64,000 nucleotides of DNA from Dysidea avara. Its lineage: Eukaryota > Porifera > Demospongiae > Dictyoceratida > Dysideidae. Shown piece by piece: positions 1-12,250 of the stretch. Every line of letters begins with the position of its first letter. The stretch's first letter is position 1. Where the stretch lies: positions 20,784,368 through 20,848,367 of the forward strand of contig NC_089280.1 of the NCBI RefSeq assembly GCF_963678975.1. The letters run 5' to 3'. The notes beneath the pieces are model-generated. The model ran no database searches and had not been told where the DNA came from. It saw only the letters and a program-made list of their open reading frames with translations. The translations under genes and the position numbers were made by a program.

Positions 1-535
1 AGCAGCTTAAAACTACTTTAAAAGTAACTTGAAAGGCTCAAAACTACTTTTAAAAGTACCTTCAAAGGCTTAAAAAGCTACTTTGAAGTGTAACATATTA
101 GTTGCAACACTGTAAGTTGTGTATTATATGATATGTATGCACTCCTTCCAGTGTTACAACCATTACTTGCTATAAATATATTATTTTATCACACCATCTG
201 GTGTGCTACATTATGTGCCCAATGTCATAATTCAGGATCAGATATGTATCATCCATACTATGGTATACCCTGACTTTTTGCACTTCCTGACAATGTTCGT
301 AATTTTCTCAGACATAATTTTGTAATAACATTGTCTAATGTGGGGGTTATTGTGAGACCTATTATATGTGTCATGAACAACGTACAAACATTTTGATAAT
401 TTTAAGACTGATTTTAATTTTATTGATCAAAATTCTAATGTAGTGAATAATAGATCCTGAGATTACAAACATGTTATAAATCTATACATTGTAACAAGTG
501 TCCTAGTTAACTTGTCCAATGTTATACTGTGAAGG
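1..535. other. No gene seen
   Basis: AT-rich sequence without a supportable reading frame. Bases 1-90 hold about three imperfect copies of a ~30-bp unit built on AAAACTACTTTTAAAAGTA. It lies just beyond the stop codon of the minus-strand Ig-like gene at 536, so it may hold that gene's 3' untranslated region; no clear polyadenylation context was identified. Confidence 0.4.
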
Positions 536-1763
536 TTATATAGTAAATGTGGTAGATGACTGTAGTCTGGTTGATGGTCCAGTAAACACAGTAGTGATGG
601 AATGTGGTCCAGATGATAAACTCGTAAATGTATCTCCAGAAGAACCTATATGAACAGAACACACATCATTGATTATATCCACAACCTCATGTACTCACAA
701 GGTTGAAATTCACCATCATCCAGGCTACACTCCAGTGACCCAGGTCCATCAGTATCCAGCAGTATAGTGGCTGAGTCTCCATTGACAACAACTTGAAGAC
801 GAGATGCTAATGTGATGGTACCAAGCATTAAATAATGTACAATGCTCCCATGCAGCTAGCACAAAGCATATATACCATAAATTACAGTATATAGGCTGGA
901 GTAGCTAAGAACCACAGGCTGCTTACTTGTTCTAGGTGTTGTTGATGGCTGTCTGGTTACTGGTGACTGGGTTGGTACTGGTGGAGGTGCTATAGTAAAT
1001 GTGGTGGATAATTGCACCAGTTGATTCTCCAATAAACAGAGCAGTGATATAATGCAGCCCAGCTGTTAAACTTGTAAACATCTCTCCAGAAGAACCTTTA
1101 TAAACAAAGACATGACTAATTATATCTACGACCTCATTTACTCACAAGGTTGGAATTGTCCACCATCCAGGCTACACTCCAGTGATCCAGGACCACTAAT
1201 ATCTAACAGTATAGTGGCTGAATCTCCATTGACATAAACTTGAAGATTAGATGCTAAAGTGAAAGAAATAAAGATTTATTAATAATAGTCACAATGGACT
1301 GGTGATTGCCAGTAAATGCCTGTTAACACAAGTGCATGCACAGTGTTATACATGACATCACACATAAATAAGCTGCTTACCTGTACTTCTGCTTGGTGGT
1401 TGAGTCGTTTCTGGTGGAGCCTTTATAGTAAATGAAACAGATGATTGTAGTTTGGTTGATGGTCCAGTGAAGACAGCAGTAATTGTATGATATCCAACTG
1501 GTAAATCTAAAAATGTGTCCCCAGGGGAACCTATAATTACAAAGACTTATCACTGATTAAATCTTCAAGCTCATGCACTCACAAGGTTGGAACTCTTCAT
1601 CATCCAGTTTACATTCCAGTGACCCAGGTCCATCAATGTCCAGCATTATAGTGGCTGAGTCTCCATTAACAACAACTCGAAGACGAGATGCTAAAATTTT
1701 AGCAGTTAACATCAAGTTCAGGAATAATTGTACACTTAATCTTACAGGAAAGTGATCTTCCAT
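536..1763 (-). CDS. Ig-like repeat protein, three exon-pair domains
   Basis: Six minus-strand exons form three domains. 'A' exons lie at 1583-1690, 1146-1253 and 699-806, each 108 bp. 'B' exons lie at 1381-1530, 927-1095 and 536-645. Each A exon encodes VVVNGDSATI, then GPGSLEC, then a D(D/G)GEFQPC-like end. Each B exon encodes a G(D/E)xFxxL...HxIxxxFxGxST...FTI strand pattern. Splicing joins T|GT, so the second cysteine codon is split by a phase-1 intron. The pattern resembles bacterial-type Ig-like domains (ECSLDGG...PC then a GxHT strand), so a secreted or surface adhesive role is inferred. The last B exon ends in TAA at 536-538. The ATG at 1763 opens a hydrophobic run read straight into the first A exon and could be a signal peptide or just intron. 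Exon B2 (927-1095) is 2 bp short against its sisters and breaks frame, so the gene may be decaying. Confidence 0.5.
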
Positions 1764-2605
1764 TAATTAATTTAACCAGCTCATACCCAAGATGTTGCTG
1801 ACTGCTAAAATCCAAATTATTTGAGTGCAAAATGCCTGTAAGATATACACACACATGTCAAATCTTACATAGGTATGTGTAGCATTAAAATGCTCAGAGA
1901 AAAAAAAAATTTATACTACGTAACAAATTATACACTTGCTGTATTTAAACACAGGTGAATATGTGTGTACACACATTCACACTAACAAGCACACTCATCA
2001 TGAATAATCACTATATAGATAATCTGCTTCACCAAGTAAGTTCACAGTATTAGTACTATGAATCAATGAATGTGTCTGGTCTATTTATACTACCTATGTT
2101 ATACATATCCTGTGATTTGTTGTGTGTGTATAATATTGCACTACACAAACTGAACATCAATGTTAATCAATAGTGTATAAATATTTACATGCAAGTGCAG
2201 TTATTTACTTCTACACTAATTACATTTGATATAAACACAGTAAACCATGTACACACGGTCACACACTGTGGGTTACACAGTGGTGTGCCAATTGCATGTA
2301 ACTCTTATACAAACTATAAATTTAAAGACAACATTGTAGTACATATCCATTTTCAGTATCCCTAGGCACATAAATATTCACATGCAAATGTAGTTGTTCC
2401 CATAATTACATCCTTATAAACCTTAAACCAGACATATTGTACAAAAGGATAGAATATGGCAGACTCAAGTATCCTAGTTGAATTCATCCATTTTATGTTA
2501 CTTATATATGTGAACTTGCTTGCCATATCAGACAATTTACTACAATCAATCATGTGGTGAGTTATCTGCAGTGGTTACAAACATATTATAGACACCTTAG
2601 GATGT
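1764..2605. other. No gene seen
   Basis: AT-rich spacer between the two oppositely oriented Ig-like clusters. It holds a weak direct repeat: segments near 2165-2225 and 2355-2415 share an ATAAATATT-ACATGCAA core. On the minus strand near 1775-1800 the reading SNILG recurs, as in the possible leader exon near 54591 (NILG), and may be a relic of it. Confidence 0.35.
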
Positions 2606-3086
2606 GTGCTGCAGCTGGTTAATAGAAAATCACATTTTGTAAGATTATGTGTGCAAATATTGCTGATGCTGATGTTGATAATTATCACTTATAACATTTT
2701 AGCAACTTGTCTTCAAGTTGTTGTCAATGGAGACCCAGCCACTATACTATCGGATACTGATGGACCTGGATCACTGGAGTGTAGTGTGGATGGTGGAGAG
2801 TTCCAAGCTTCTAAATGATAACATGTTTGTGTCATTGTTTGTGGGTTCTCCTGGGTACATATTTACAGATTTACCAACTTCATACAAGTACTGTTGGCTT
2901 CACCAGACCATAAACCAGACTACAGTCATCTGCTTCATTGAAGATTCCACTGCTCCACCAATAACTATCCAACCATGTATAACAACACTACAGTTAGTAT
3001 TACAGCATACTTCATTTCATACTGTCATCAAATTATTAACATATCATCTTCAAGTTGTAGTGAATAGAGACTCCGCCACTATTCAC
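2606..3086 (+). pseudogene. Decayed inverted copy of the Ig-like exon pairs
   Basis: Plus-strand sequence translates to VVVNGDPATI...GPGSLECSVDGGEFQ at about 2720-2810, clearly the same A exon found on the minus strand at 699-1690. The splice-donor end is altered (AAGCTTCTAAATG instead of CCTTGTGAG). The following B exon (about 2846-2960) keeps GSPGYIFTDLP but loses frame. A third fragment (about 3045-3086) reads LQVVVNRDSATIH and stops. No intact splice chain is seen. The upstream hydrophobic stretch also resembles the one before 1690, so the duplicated unit included intron or leader DNA. Confidence 0.6.
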
Positions 3087-3098
3087 TGAACACTAGAA

Positions 3099-3139
3099 TA
3101 CTGTGAGTCTTGCACTACCAATGATCAAGACTCACAGTA
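3099..3139. repeat. Perfect hairpin, 14-bp stem
   Basis: TACTGTGAGTCTTG at 3099-3112 is matched by its exact reverse complement at 3126-3139 across a 13-base loop. It lies just past the decayed Ig-like exon fragment and may be a small foldback remnant. Confidence 0.6.
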
Positions 3140-3743
3140 CTGGTGAGTTGCAAGGCCAAGAAGCACAAAATTCAGGCAACAAACAACATGCGATTGCAAC
3201 TTAAACTTAGAATCATTTGTATACATGACAGAGCAGTTTTAAAGTTAACAAAAAATGTAATCTTTTAAATCCAAATCTCAACTTCATTGAAAGGTTCAGT
3301 CTGGATGCCAGGGGTGTCCTTGGTGTTACGAGTAATTACTAAGCAATAATTCACATGAATGGGGAGAATCATTTGTTGGCCATTGCCCACATACTTTATT
3401 AGGGGGTTTTGTGCATAAATAGACAATCATTTTCATTTCTTTCTCGTCACATTGTTTACAAAGACCTGCATATTTCTACCCATGAACTCATATGGGAATA
3501 AGGGTTTCACTAAAGCATTGAACTAAATTTACATCTATACAATTTTCTTTATCATTGTGGTACCTTTTATGGAAAAAATTATGCACTTCCTTTTATGAAT
3601 GTATGTGGAAATAAAGCATTTACCCTAAAGCTGTGAACTTAATGTTTTCCTTGAAGATTCAAATTGCTGCTCGAGATATCACTCAGTACACTATAACTAT
3701 GCACATACTGCAGTGATCAGTGCAACAGGCTATAGGACCAGGT

Positions 3744-3884
3744 GTCCTACAGACCTTTAGCACTTGTGCTGTAAAGTCTTAATAAAATATATATATTTTT
3801 AAATGCTGTAGGGGTGGGTATCATTTCAGATTGCTTTATTATTTATTAAAGCATTATAGCACAAGTGCTGAAGGCCTATAGGAC
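3744..3884. repeat. MITE-like inverted repeat
   Basis: A 43-bp arm at 3744-3786, with core TTAGCACTTGTGCT, is inverted at 3842-3884 with a handful of mismatches, around an AT-rich spacer. The core is itself palindromic. No convincing target-site duplication was found, so the class is open. Confidence 0.55.
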
Positions 3885-4071
3885 AACCTAATCCTACAGC
3901 CTAGCTGTTTAAAGTTGTTACAATAAAGTATGTTTGAAAAGGAAAAATCCACGACTGAACCTGGCTTTGAGCTCAGAAACTGCAGCCATCCAATTTATGC
4001 TTGAATACTTACAGGTAGTCTGCCAGGTGGTCAGGATGTTTTCTCCTTGCAATGTCATGCATATGCGTATT

Positions 4072-4255
4072 CATAGGACCTTGTTTTCTGGTAGGTTTGT
4101 CAACTGCAGTAGAGAATTGTTGCACAACGATAAAGATAATTATCTTCCAGAACTTACACTCACCAACCATCCAATCTACAAGTGAATGTATGCGCAGTCT
4201 CTAGATGTGAAGTGTAAATTTGCTGTGAGCTGTACCAATGACAACCAATCCAATA
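4072..4255 (-). pseudogene. Relic of an Ig-like exon pair (TSPLQLTDLPEG type)
   Basis: The reverse strand at 4072-4125 resembles the B exon encoding TSPLQLTDLPE at 51295-51378, sharing CTGCAGTTGACA and ACCTACCAGA. At 4145-4255 it resembles the matching A exon (ACTTCACATCT, CATTCACTTGTAGA). Order and strand match the intact pair at 51.3-51.5 kb. The frame is broken, so this is a distant dead copy of the domain array at the other end of the window. Confidence 0.45.
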
Positions 4256-4441
4256 TCACAGTACACTGCTCCATAATCTCACGGTCTAGCTCTTTGAAAG
4301 AATGAGGATAATCATTATTAGAACTGAAATTTGTACTGGCATGTAGTTAACTAACTAGCTATGTGTGCTGAAGATATTTAGTTATGTAGCTGAAATTGAG
4401 ATATTTTAAAAATTATAGCCATTACTCTAGCAATTATGATA

Positions 4442-4672
4442 TCTAATCCAAAACAGCCAAGCTGTAAAAAGAGTGCGGCCCTCAGAAAGGCTATGGTGAA
4501 AAAAGATGTGAAATCCAAGGTGGCGGCTAAGAAATGGCTGTGATGGTAGGTTAATGGTAAAAATTTTAATAACAACAATTCAGGTGAATTTGGTCTTGTT
4601 TCACATCTTTTTTCACCATAGCCTTTCTGAGGGCCGCACTCTTTTTTTACAGCTTGGCTGTTTTGGATTAGA
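4442..4672. repeat. Subterminal foldback of element A
   Basis: The arm TCTAATCCAAAACAGCC...GCGGCCCTCAGAAAGGC is repeated inverted at about 4600-4672 and flanks a short unique middle. Three more copies occur at 12251-12572, 43303-43636 and 45254-45577, always at the same end of the composite element. In the longer copies the middle also pairs, through CCAAGGTGGCGGCCAAGAAA and its complement. Confidence 0.75.
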
Positions 4673-4779
4673 TTTCACTTTTTTTTTGTATTTGTATACC
4701 CCAAAGCCGACCTATGGCCGGCTTTAGGGCTTTTTAACCTATCTTTTTTTTTCTTTACCACAGGAAGAAGAAAAGATGA

Positions 4780-5533
4780 AGCAGGGTGATTTCTTTGTAG
4801 CTGAACTGTCTACAAGGTGATCCTTCTAGCTGATCTCACTACCGGACGACTTGTTTGTAGCTGAACTCTCTACAAGGTAACTTCTTCTAGCTGATCTTTC
4901 TACAGGGTGATTTGTTTGTAGCTGAATTCTCTACAGGGTGATTTGTTTGCAGCTGAACTCTCTACATGGTAGTTTCTTTGTAGCTGAACTCTCTACAATG
5001 TAACTTCTTCTAGCTGAACTCTCTACAGGATGACTTGTTTCTAGCTGATCTCTCTACAGGGTGAATTGTTTGTAGCTGAACTCTCTACAGGGTGATTTGT
5101 TTGTAGCTGAACTCTCTACAAGGTAACTTCTTCTAGCTGATCTTTCTACAGGGTAATTTGTTTGTAGCTGAATTCTCTACAGGGTGATTTGTTTGCAGCT
5201 GAACTCTCTACATGGTAGTTTCTTTGTAGCTGAACTCTCTACAATGTAACTTCTTCTAGCTGAACTCTCTACAGGGTGACTTGTTTCTAGCTGATCTCTC
5301 TAGAGGGTGACTTGTTTCTAGCTGAACTCTCTACAGGTGATTTGTTGTTTGCAGCTGAACTCTCTTACATGGTGGTTTCTTTGTAGCTGAACTCTCTACA
5401 AGGTGACTTCTTCTAGCTGATCTCTCTACAGGATGACTTGTTTCTAACTGAACTCTCTACAGGGTGATCTGTTCATAGTGGAACTTTCTACTGGGTGATT
5501 TGTTTGCAGCTGAACTCTCTACATGATGGTTTG
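4780..5533 (+). repeat. 30-31-bp minisatellite core of element A
   Basis: About 24 diverged tandem copies of a unit reading GTAGCTGAACTCTCTACA, followed by variants of AGGTGACTTCTT. This is the reverse complement of the arrays at 9040-12058 and 41120-42860. Short open frames through the array come from the repeat period and are not genes. Confidence 0.85.
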
Positions 5534-5548
5534 TTTGTATTGTATTGT

Positions 5549-6488
5549 TAGGCATTCCAGCCCGATTTTTAAATTTTGGAAAAACAGGCTTTTTATATGC
5601 TCAATAGATAGAGTATTGATTGCCGATCTCAGAAATATATAGTTTGTTTGGTTGGAATTAGCTACTTTGGCATGCACAATACTTAAAAACTGAAAAAAGG
5701 TACATTTTTTTCTCCGGGGCTTCCCATACATTTTAAAGGGAAAAATGGCACAATTGAATCAGGAAGCCATCTAGCAATCTGGACTATTTTGAAACTGCAG
5801 TTGCTTCTAGCTGCAAGTTTGTACTTTTAATGAGAGTAACTTCAGGTCTTATTGGATCTCAGTGATCTCTGTATGCTTTGTGGTGAGCAAATATGCTTCA
5901 CCTACTGCACACATCTCAATACAATGGTGTATACCTATAGGCAAGTTGCTATCTCAAGTTGGTAAAAACATCAAGTTAACAACTTACAAAGGTAAACAAC
6001 TAAAGTGGAGGTGCCACAATGATGCAACAATACCTAAGGTGGAGTTGTGGTTTCAATTATGGCATTGTTTTGCCGACTTTGAAGTGGTTTATACTTCTGA
6101 GTTGATGACACAACCACCAGAAAATTGCTCTGGAGCTGAAAATTGCTAACCCGAGTGAAGTAACTACGCACTTTAAAGTAAGCACCAGTGACTACCTTCC
6201 ACCCGACAGTACGTTTTTAAAAGTTTTAAAGTATTCTACATACATTACAAGGCTAGAAAAGATTACAAAACAACACAAAACTTACTTATATGTAACGCAC
6301 AAGACAAAACTAAGATTTTCATGATCATCAGCGTGTGGACAAACCCCACAGCGATTTTCATCCTCATTGGAGGTCGGACGACGGAGCAATCCCAAGTTAA
6401 ACACGAGTTGTCATTTTGTGCCAGGGTTCTATTGGGGAATATACGGAGAATTTTTTTCATTAAAAAATCTCGGATACTGGAATGCCTA
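5549..6488. mobile_element. TIR element, TAGGCATTCCAG family, copy 1
   Basis: The element starts TAGGCATTCCAG and ends CTGGAATGCCTA. It is flanked by GTATTGT on both sides, although this lies in an (ATTGT)n tract and so is weak on its own. It shares most of its length, in inverse orientation, with 27991-29773, which has a clear CTTGTAT duplication. No transposase was found, so it is non-autonomous. The open frame at 5862-6149 shows no recognisable domain. Confidence 0.75.
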
Positions 6489-6532
6489 GTATTGTATTGT
6501 ATTGTATTGTATTGTATTGTATTGTATTGTAT
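6489..6532. repeat. (ATTGT)n microsatellite, LINE tail
   Basis: About eight tandem ATTGT units. On the minus strand this is the (ATACA)n 3' tail of the interrupted LINE. Confidence 0.8.
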
Positions 6533-7387
6533 TAATACTTTACAGAACCGTACATATTAATAAACAAAATTAAACAATATTTAAGAGCTTATAACGATTA
6601 AATTACAGAACTGAAGGTCTACCAGTGTCTTGCACTGGTAGCCATAATTAATTACTTACAAATTACAATAAGCTATAATAACTACAAATCAAGACACACG
6701 GTAGTGTGTCGTGCAGCCCAAGAAGTCGGCGCGCTACACCGTGAGTATATTAACAGGAAGAAAGAAAACGCAATTTTCACACCTATGTAGCTCGGTGATC
6801 AATTATCCGATTGGAACCAAATTTGCTAGAGACGTGCCGCCCAGTTAGGGGAGTCTACATACCAAATTTGAAGAAAATCGCTCCGGCCATTTCCGAGATA
6901 TGAGCGAACAAAATTTCGTTTTAATTTCTTCGTTTTTTTCTTCTTCATTTCGCACACCGGCTTCGCAAAATTCGCCATAAAACACGAATGCGTACTCGGA
7001 TTGGGCTGAAATTTGGCACACATAAAGGGCTCATTTAAGGCGGATCTCAGTACCAACTTTGGTAGGAATCCGATGAAAATTCACGGAGTTATGACCGATT
7101 ATTTACGTAAAATAAAGTCGAAGGTCTGTCACGCCTACAGGGTAAACCCCTTGGAGGAATCAGTTGAAAATTGATATGTAGATGGAGCAACCATCGTAGG
7201 AGTGCCTTTTTGTAGTTTGAAAGGAATCGGGATAAAGACCATGGAGATATGACACAAAACCCAACCTGTGTCAAAATTACGCGATCGATTTTTATGAATA
7301 AATAAACTATTAGTTTTTGTGTCTACCAGGCAAACCGCTTAGAGCAACGAGCTGAAAATCAGTATGTAGCTGGAATAATCATCATAG

Positions 7388-8876
7388 ATAGGGTGCGCAA
7401 TCCGAAAAATCAACTTCTACAAATCAATCCCCCTACCATTGTGGGATGTTCATTGTAGTATCCCATTGCTTGATCCACCATGAAACCGGAGGCACGATTG
7501 TTGTCTTCACAGAAATGTTGTTTTCAGTATCCCGCAAGATGCAAAATTTATTTTTAAAATTTCGTGCTCCACACAAAGGACCGGATGAAACTTGCTACTT
7601 AGCCAAATCGTATCCAGAGTTGTTGTAGTTGAAAAGTACGCACAAAAATAAGTGAATTATTTGCTGGGTGCCCGGCACAGGGTTGCTTTCTTTGAAAAAA
7701 CAGACAAAGAGATACGAAGTTTCGAATTCAAACTGCCCTACCACCCAGGGCATGAGAAGCCAACTCTTCCTCATAGTGTTTCGATACGGTTGGGTGCATA
7801 GTCTGTCTATGCTGTTAGTTTGGAAAAGATCTGAGACTTCTCACCATCTGGGTGACGAGCGTCAAAATTTTCTGCAGCATCAAAGAATTGTGTCACACTT
7901 TCTAGTCATTTCCAGCGCTTCTGCAGCCACAACAATCATCAATTATAACTAAAACTATGGAAAAAGATGTCCCTGAGCATTTGGTAGCAGCGGTTGTCAA
8001 TTATTATTTCATCCACGGCTTCCACGCCTCGCTCTAAGCTATGTATCAAGGGAGGCAGCAAAATCGTCCAAATTTGACTTCACCTCTCACGCTCCACAGC
8101 AGCTTCAAATCTTCACTAGATCACCCTACATCACCATTATGCTGCAAAACATCCAAAAACAAACCGAAAAAAGCACAAAATCTTTCATTTTTGATTTGAG
8201 CTGGGTGGAGCTCCTGGTGAGCTGCTGGTATACTGCATCATATGAAATCACAGAAACACCAACTACTACTACTACCAAACGTTTTGATCCATCATTTATC
8301 ATCATTCTAAACAAAATTAAGTGACCATTGTGGCATCAGAAGTACTGGAAAGCACTTTGGTACCATTGAGAGAATCCCTTGAAACGACACACGAAAATTT
8401 TGACGTTCTTCACCCAGATGGTGAGAAGTCTCAGATCCTTTCCAGACTAACAGCATAGACAGACTATGCATCCAACTTTATCACATCACTATGAGGAAGA
8501 GTTGGCTTTTCTTGTCTTGGTTGGTAGGGCAGTTTGAATTCGAAAATTTGTGTTTCGTTTTCTGCTTTTCGAGAGAAAGCAACCCTGTGCCGGGAATCCA
8601 GTGAATCATTTGCTTATTTCTGTGCGTACTTTAAAACTACATTAACTCTAGATAATATCTAGCTAAGCAGTAAGTTCTATCCTGTTCTTTGTGTGGAGCA
8701 CAAAATTTAAAAATTATTTTTGCTTCTCACGAAATACTAAAATTGATATTTCTGTGAAGACGACAATCGTGCCTCCGGTTTCATGGTGGATCTAGCAATG
8801 GGATACCACAATGAACATCCCACAATGGTAGGGGGTTCGATTTGTAAAAGTTGATTTTTCGGATTGCGGACCCTAT
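7388..8876. mobile_element. Giant foldback element with ~490-bp arms
   Basis: The arm 7388 to about 7880 is mirrored at about 8395-8876 around a ~515-bp non-palindromic loop. Ends read ATAGGGTGCGCAATCCG and its near complement, and CATAG is repeated on both flanks (7383-7387 and 8877-8881). Uninterrupted versions of the target occur near 14190 and 40955, confirming insertion. No transposase domain was seen in arms or loop. The open frames within it at 7446-7952 and 8126-8324 are not recognisable proteins. Confidence 0.8.
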
Positions 8877-9039
8877 CATAGAAAGTCCTTGCAGTAGTAC
8901 AGAAGAATCGGATTACAAATCACTGAGTTATGATTCGAAAGGCAACTACGTGTAGCAAATGCGAGATCGAGATACTCTATTAGAACAGTCACCCTAATAA
9001 AGCATTCAGCTGCATTTATAATTTACTCAGTTATATTAC

Positions 9040-12000
9040 ATTGCAAGTTATTCTGTAGGGAATTCAGCTACAAACAAGTCACCCTGTAGTCAGATCAGCT
9101 AGAAGAAAGTACCTAATAGAGAGTTCAGCTACAAAGAAGCCATCATGTAGAGAGTTCAGCTCAAATAAATCACCCTGTAGAGAATTCAGCTACAAACAAA
9201 TTGCCCTGTAGAGAGATTAGCTAGAAGAAGTTACCTTGTAGAGAGTTCAGTTACAAAGAAACAATCATGCAAAGAGTTTAGCTGCAAACAAATCACCCAG
9301 TAGAAAGTTCCACTATGAATAGGTCACATTGTAGAGAGTTCAGTTAGAAACAAGTCATCCTGTAGATAGATCAGCTAGAAGAAGTCACTTTGTAGAGAGT
9401 TCAGCTACAAAGAAACCACCATGCAAGAGAGTTCAGCTGCAAACAGATCACCTGTAGAAAGTTCAGCTAGGAACAATTTAAGTCACCCTGTACAGAGATC
9501 AGCTAGAAACAAGTCATCCTGTAGAGAGTTCAGCTAGAAGAAGTTACACTGTAGAGAGTTCAGCTACAAAGAAACTACCATGTAGAGAGTTCAGCTGCAA
9601 ACAAATCACCCTGTAGAGAATTCAGCTACAAACAAATTACCCTGTAGAAAGATCAGCTAGAAGAAGTTACCTTGTAGAGAGTTCAGCTACAAACAAATCA
9701 CCCTGTAGAGAGTTCAGCTAGAAACAAGTCACCCTCTAGAGAGATCAGCTAGAAACAAGCCACCCGTAGAGAGTTCAGCTAGAAGAAGTTACACTGTAGA
9801 GAGTTCAGCTACAAAGAAACTACCATGTAGAGAGTTCAACTGCAAACAAATCGCCCTGTAGAAAATTCAGCTACAAACAAATCACACTGTAGAAAGATCA
9901 GCTAGAAGAAGTTACCTTGTAGAGAGTTCAGCTAGAAACAAATCACCCTGTAGAGAGTTCAGCTAGAAACAAGTCACCCTGTAGAGAGATCAGCTAGAAA
10001 CAAGCCACCCGTAGAGAGTTCAGCTAGAAGAAGTTACATTGTAGAGAGTTCAGCAGTTTAGCTGCAAACAAATCGCCCTGTAGAGAATTCAGCTACAAAC
10101 AAATCACCCTGTAAAAAGATCAGCTAGAAGAAGTTACCTTGTAGAGAGTTCAGCTACAAACAATTCACCCTGTACAGAGATCAGTTTGAAGAAATTCTTT
10201 GTAGAGAGTTCAGCTACAAACAAGTGACCCTGTAGAGACATCAGCTAGAAGAAGTTACCTTGTAGGGAGTTCAGCTACAAAGAAACCATCATGTAGAGAG
10301 TTCAACTACAAACAAATCACCTGTAGAGAGTTCAGCTACAAGCAAATCACCCTGTAGAGAGATCAGCTAGAAGAAGTTCAGCTACAAACAATTCACCCTG
10401 TAGAGAGAGCAGATAGAAGAAATTACCTTGTGGAGAGTTCAGCTACAAAGAAACCATCATGTAGAGAGTTCAGCTGCAAACAAATCACCTGTAGAGAGTT
10501 CAGCTACAAACAATTCACCCCGTACAGAGATCAGCTAGAAGAAATTACCTTGTGGATAGTTCAACTACAAACAAATGACCTTCTAGAGAGATCAGCTAGA
10601 AGAAGTCACCTTGTAGAGAGTTCAGCTACAAAGAAACCATCATGCAGAGAGTTCAACTGCAAACAAGTGACCCTGTAGAGACATCAGCTAAAAGAAGTTA
10701 CTTTGTAGAGAGTTCAGCTACAAAGAAACCATCATGTAGAGAGTTCAGCTATAAACAAATCACCTTGTAGAAAGATCAGCTAGAAGAAGTCACCTTGTAG
10801 AGAGTTCAGTAACAAAGAAACCATCATGTAGAGAGTTCAGCTACAGTGCAACAAATCCAGTAGAAATATCAGCTAGAAGAAGCCAACTTGTAGAGAGTTC
10901 AGTTACAAAGAAACCACTATGTAGAGAGTTCATCTACAAACTAGTGACCCTGTAGAGACATCAACTAGAAGAAGTTACCTTGTAGAGAGTTCAGCTACAA
11001 AGAAACCATCATGTAGAGAGTTCAACTACAAACAAATCACCTGTAGAGATTTCAGCTACAAACAAATCACCCTGTAGAAAGATCAGCTAGAAGAAGTTAC
11101 CTTGTGGAGAGTTCAGCTACAAACAAATCACCCTGTAGAGAGTTCAGCTAGAAACAAGTCACCCTGTAGAGAGATCAACTAGAAACAAGCCACCCGTAGA
11201 GAGTTCAGCTAGAAGAAGTTACATTGTAGAGAGTTCAGCTACAAAGAAACCATCATGTAGAGAGTTCAACTACAAACAAGTCACTCTGTATAGAGATCAG
11301 CTAGAAGAAGTTACCTTGTAGAGAGTTCAGCTACAAACAATTCACCCTGTACAGAGATCAGTGTGAAGAAGTTCTTTGTAGAGAGTTCAGCTACAAACAG
11401 ATCACCCTGTAGAAAGATCAGCTAGAAGAAGTCACCTTGTAGAGAGTTCAGCTACAAACAAGTGAACCTGTAGAGACATCAGCTAGAAGAAGTTACCTTG
11501 TAGAGAGATCAGCTACAAAGAAACCATCATGTAGAGAGTTCAACTACAAACAAATCACCTGTAGAGAGTTCAGCTACAAACAATTCACCCTGTAGAGAGA
11601 TCAGCTAGAAGAAGCCACCATGTAGAGAGTTCAGCTACAAACAAGTTACCCTGTAGAGACATCAACTAGAAGAAGTTACCTTGTAGAGAGTTCAGCTGCG
11701 AAGAAACCATCACGTAGAGAGTTCAGCTACGAACAAATCACCCTGTAGAAATATCAGCTAGAAGAAGTCACCTTGTAGAGAGTTCAGCTACAAAGAAACC
11801 ACCATGTAGAGAGTTCAGCTGCAAACAAATCACCCTGTAGAAAATTCAGCTACAAACAAATTGCCCTGTAGAAAGATCAGCTAAAAGAAGTTACCTTGTA
11901 GATAGTTCAGCTACAAACAAATCACCCTGTAGTGAGATCAGCTAGAAGAAATTACCTTGTAGATAGTTCAGCTACAAACAATTCACCCTGTAGAGAGATC

Positions 12001-12058
12001 AGCTAGAAGAAGTCACCTTGTAGAGTGTTCAGTTATAAAGAAACCACCATGTAGAGTG
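9040..12058 (-). repeat. Large minisatellite, ~97 units of 30-31 bp
   Basis: The unit is GTAGAGAGTTCAGCTACAAA followed by variants such as CAAATCACCCT, GAAACCATCAT or, in the AGATCAGCTAGAAG type, AAGTTACCTT. Unit types alternate in an ordered series of about four, giving a higher-order period near 122 bp. This is the core of Helitron-like element B. Confidence 0.9.
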
Positions 12059-12250
12059 TTCTGTAATAAATATATGTATTATATATGTATATATAATTTG
12101 TACATTTACTGTTAAAATCAGAAATATTTTAAGTATTTAACATCTGCTTCATCTTTTCTTCCTGTGGTAAAGAAAAAAAGATAGGTTAAAAAATCCCCAA
12201 AGCCGGCCTATGGCCGGCTTTGGGGTATACAAATACAAAAAGAAGTGAAA

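Noticed and set aside
2362-2553. Short minus-strand open frame between the Ig-like clusters
   Set aside because: No similarity to the repeats, no splice support and AT-rich random-frame composition.
5862-6149. 95-aa open frame in the TIR element
   Set aside because: Its inverted homologue in 28290-29500 is interrupted by stops and an insertion; no domain recognised.
9040-12058. A CRISPR-like or coding interpretation of the repeat array (open frame at 10430-10678)
   Set aside because: There are no unique spacers between repeats; units are contiguous 30-31-bp minisatellite copies inside a mobile element, and the open frame follows from the repeat period.
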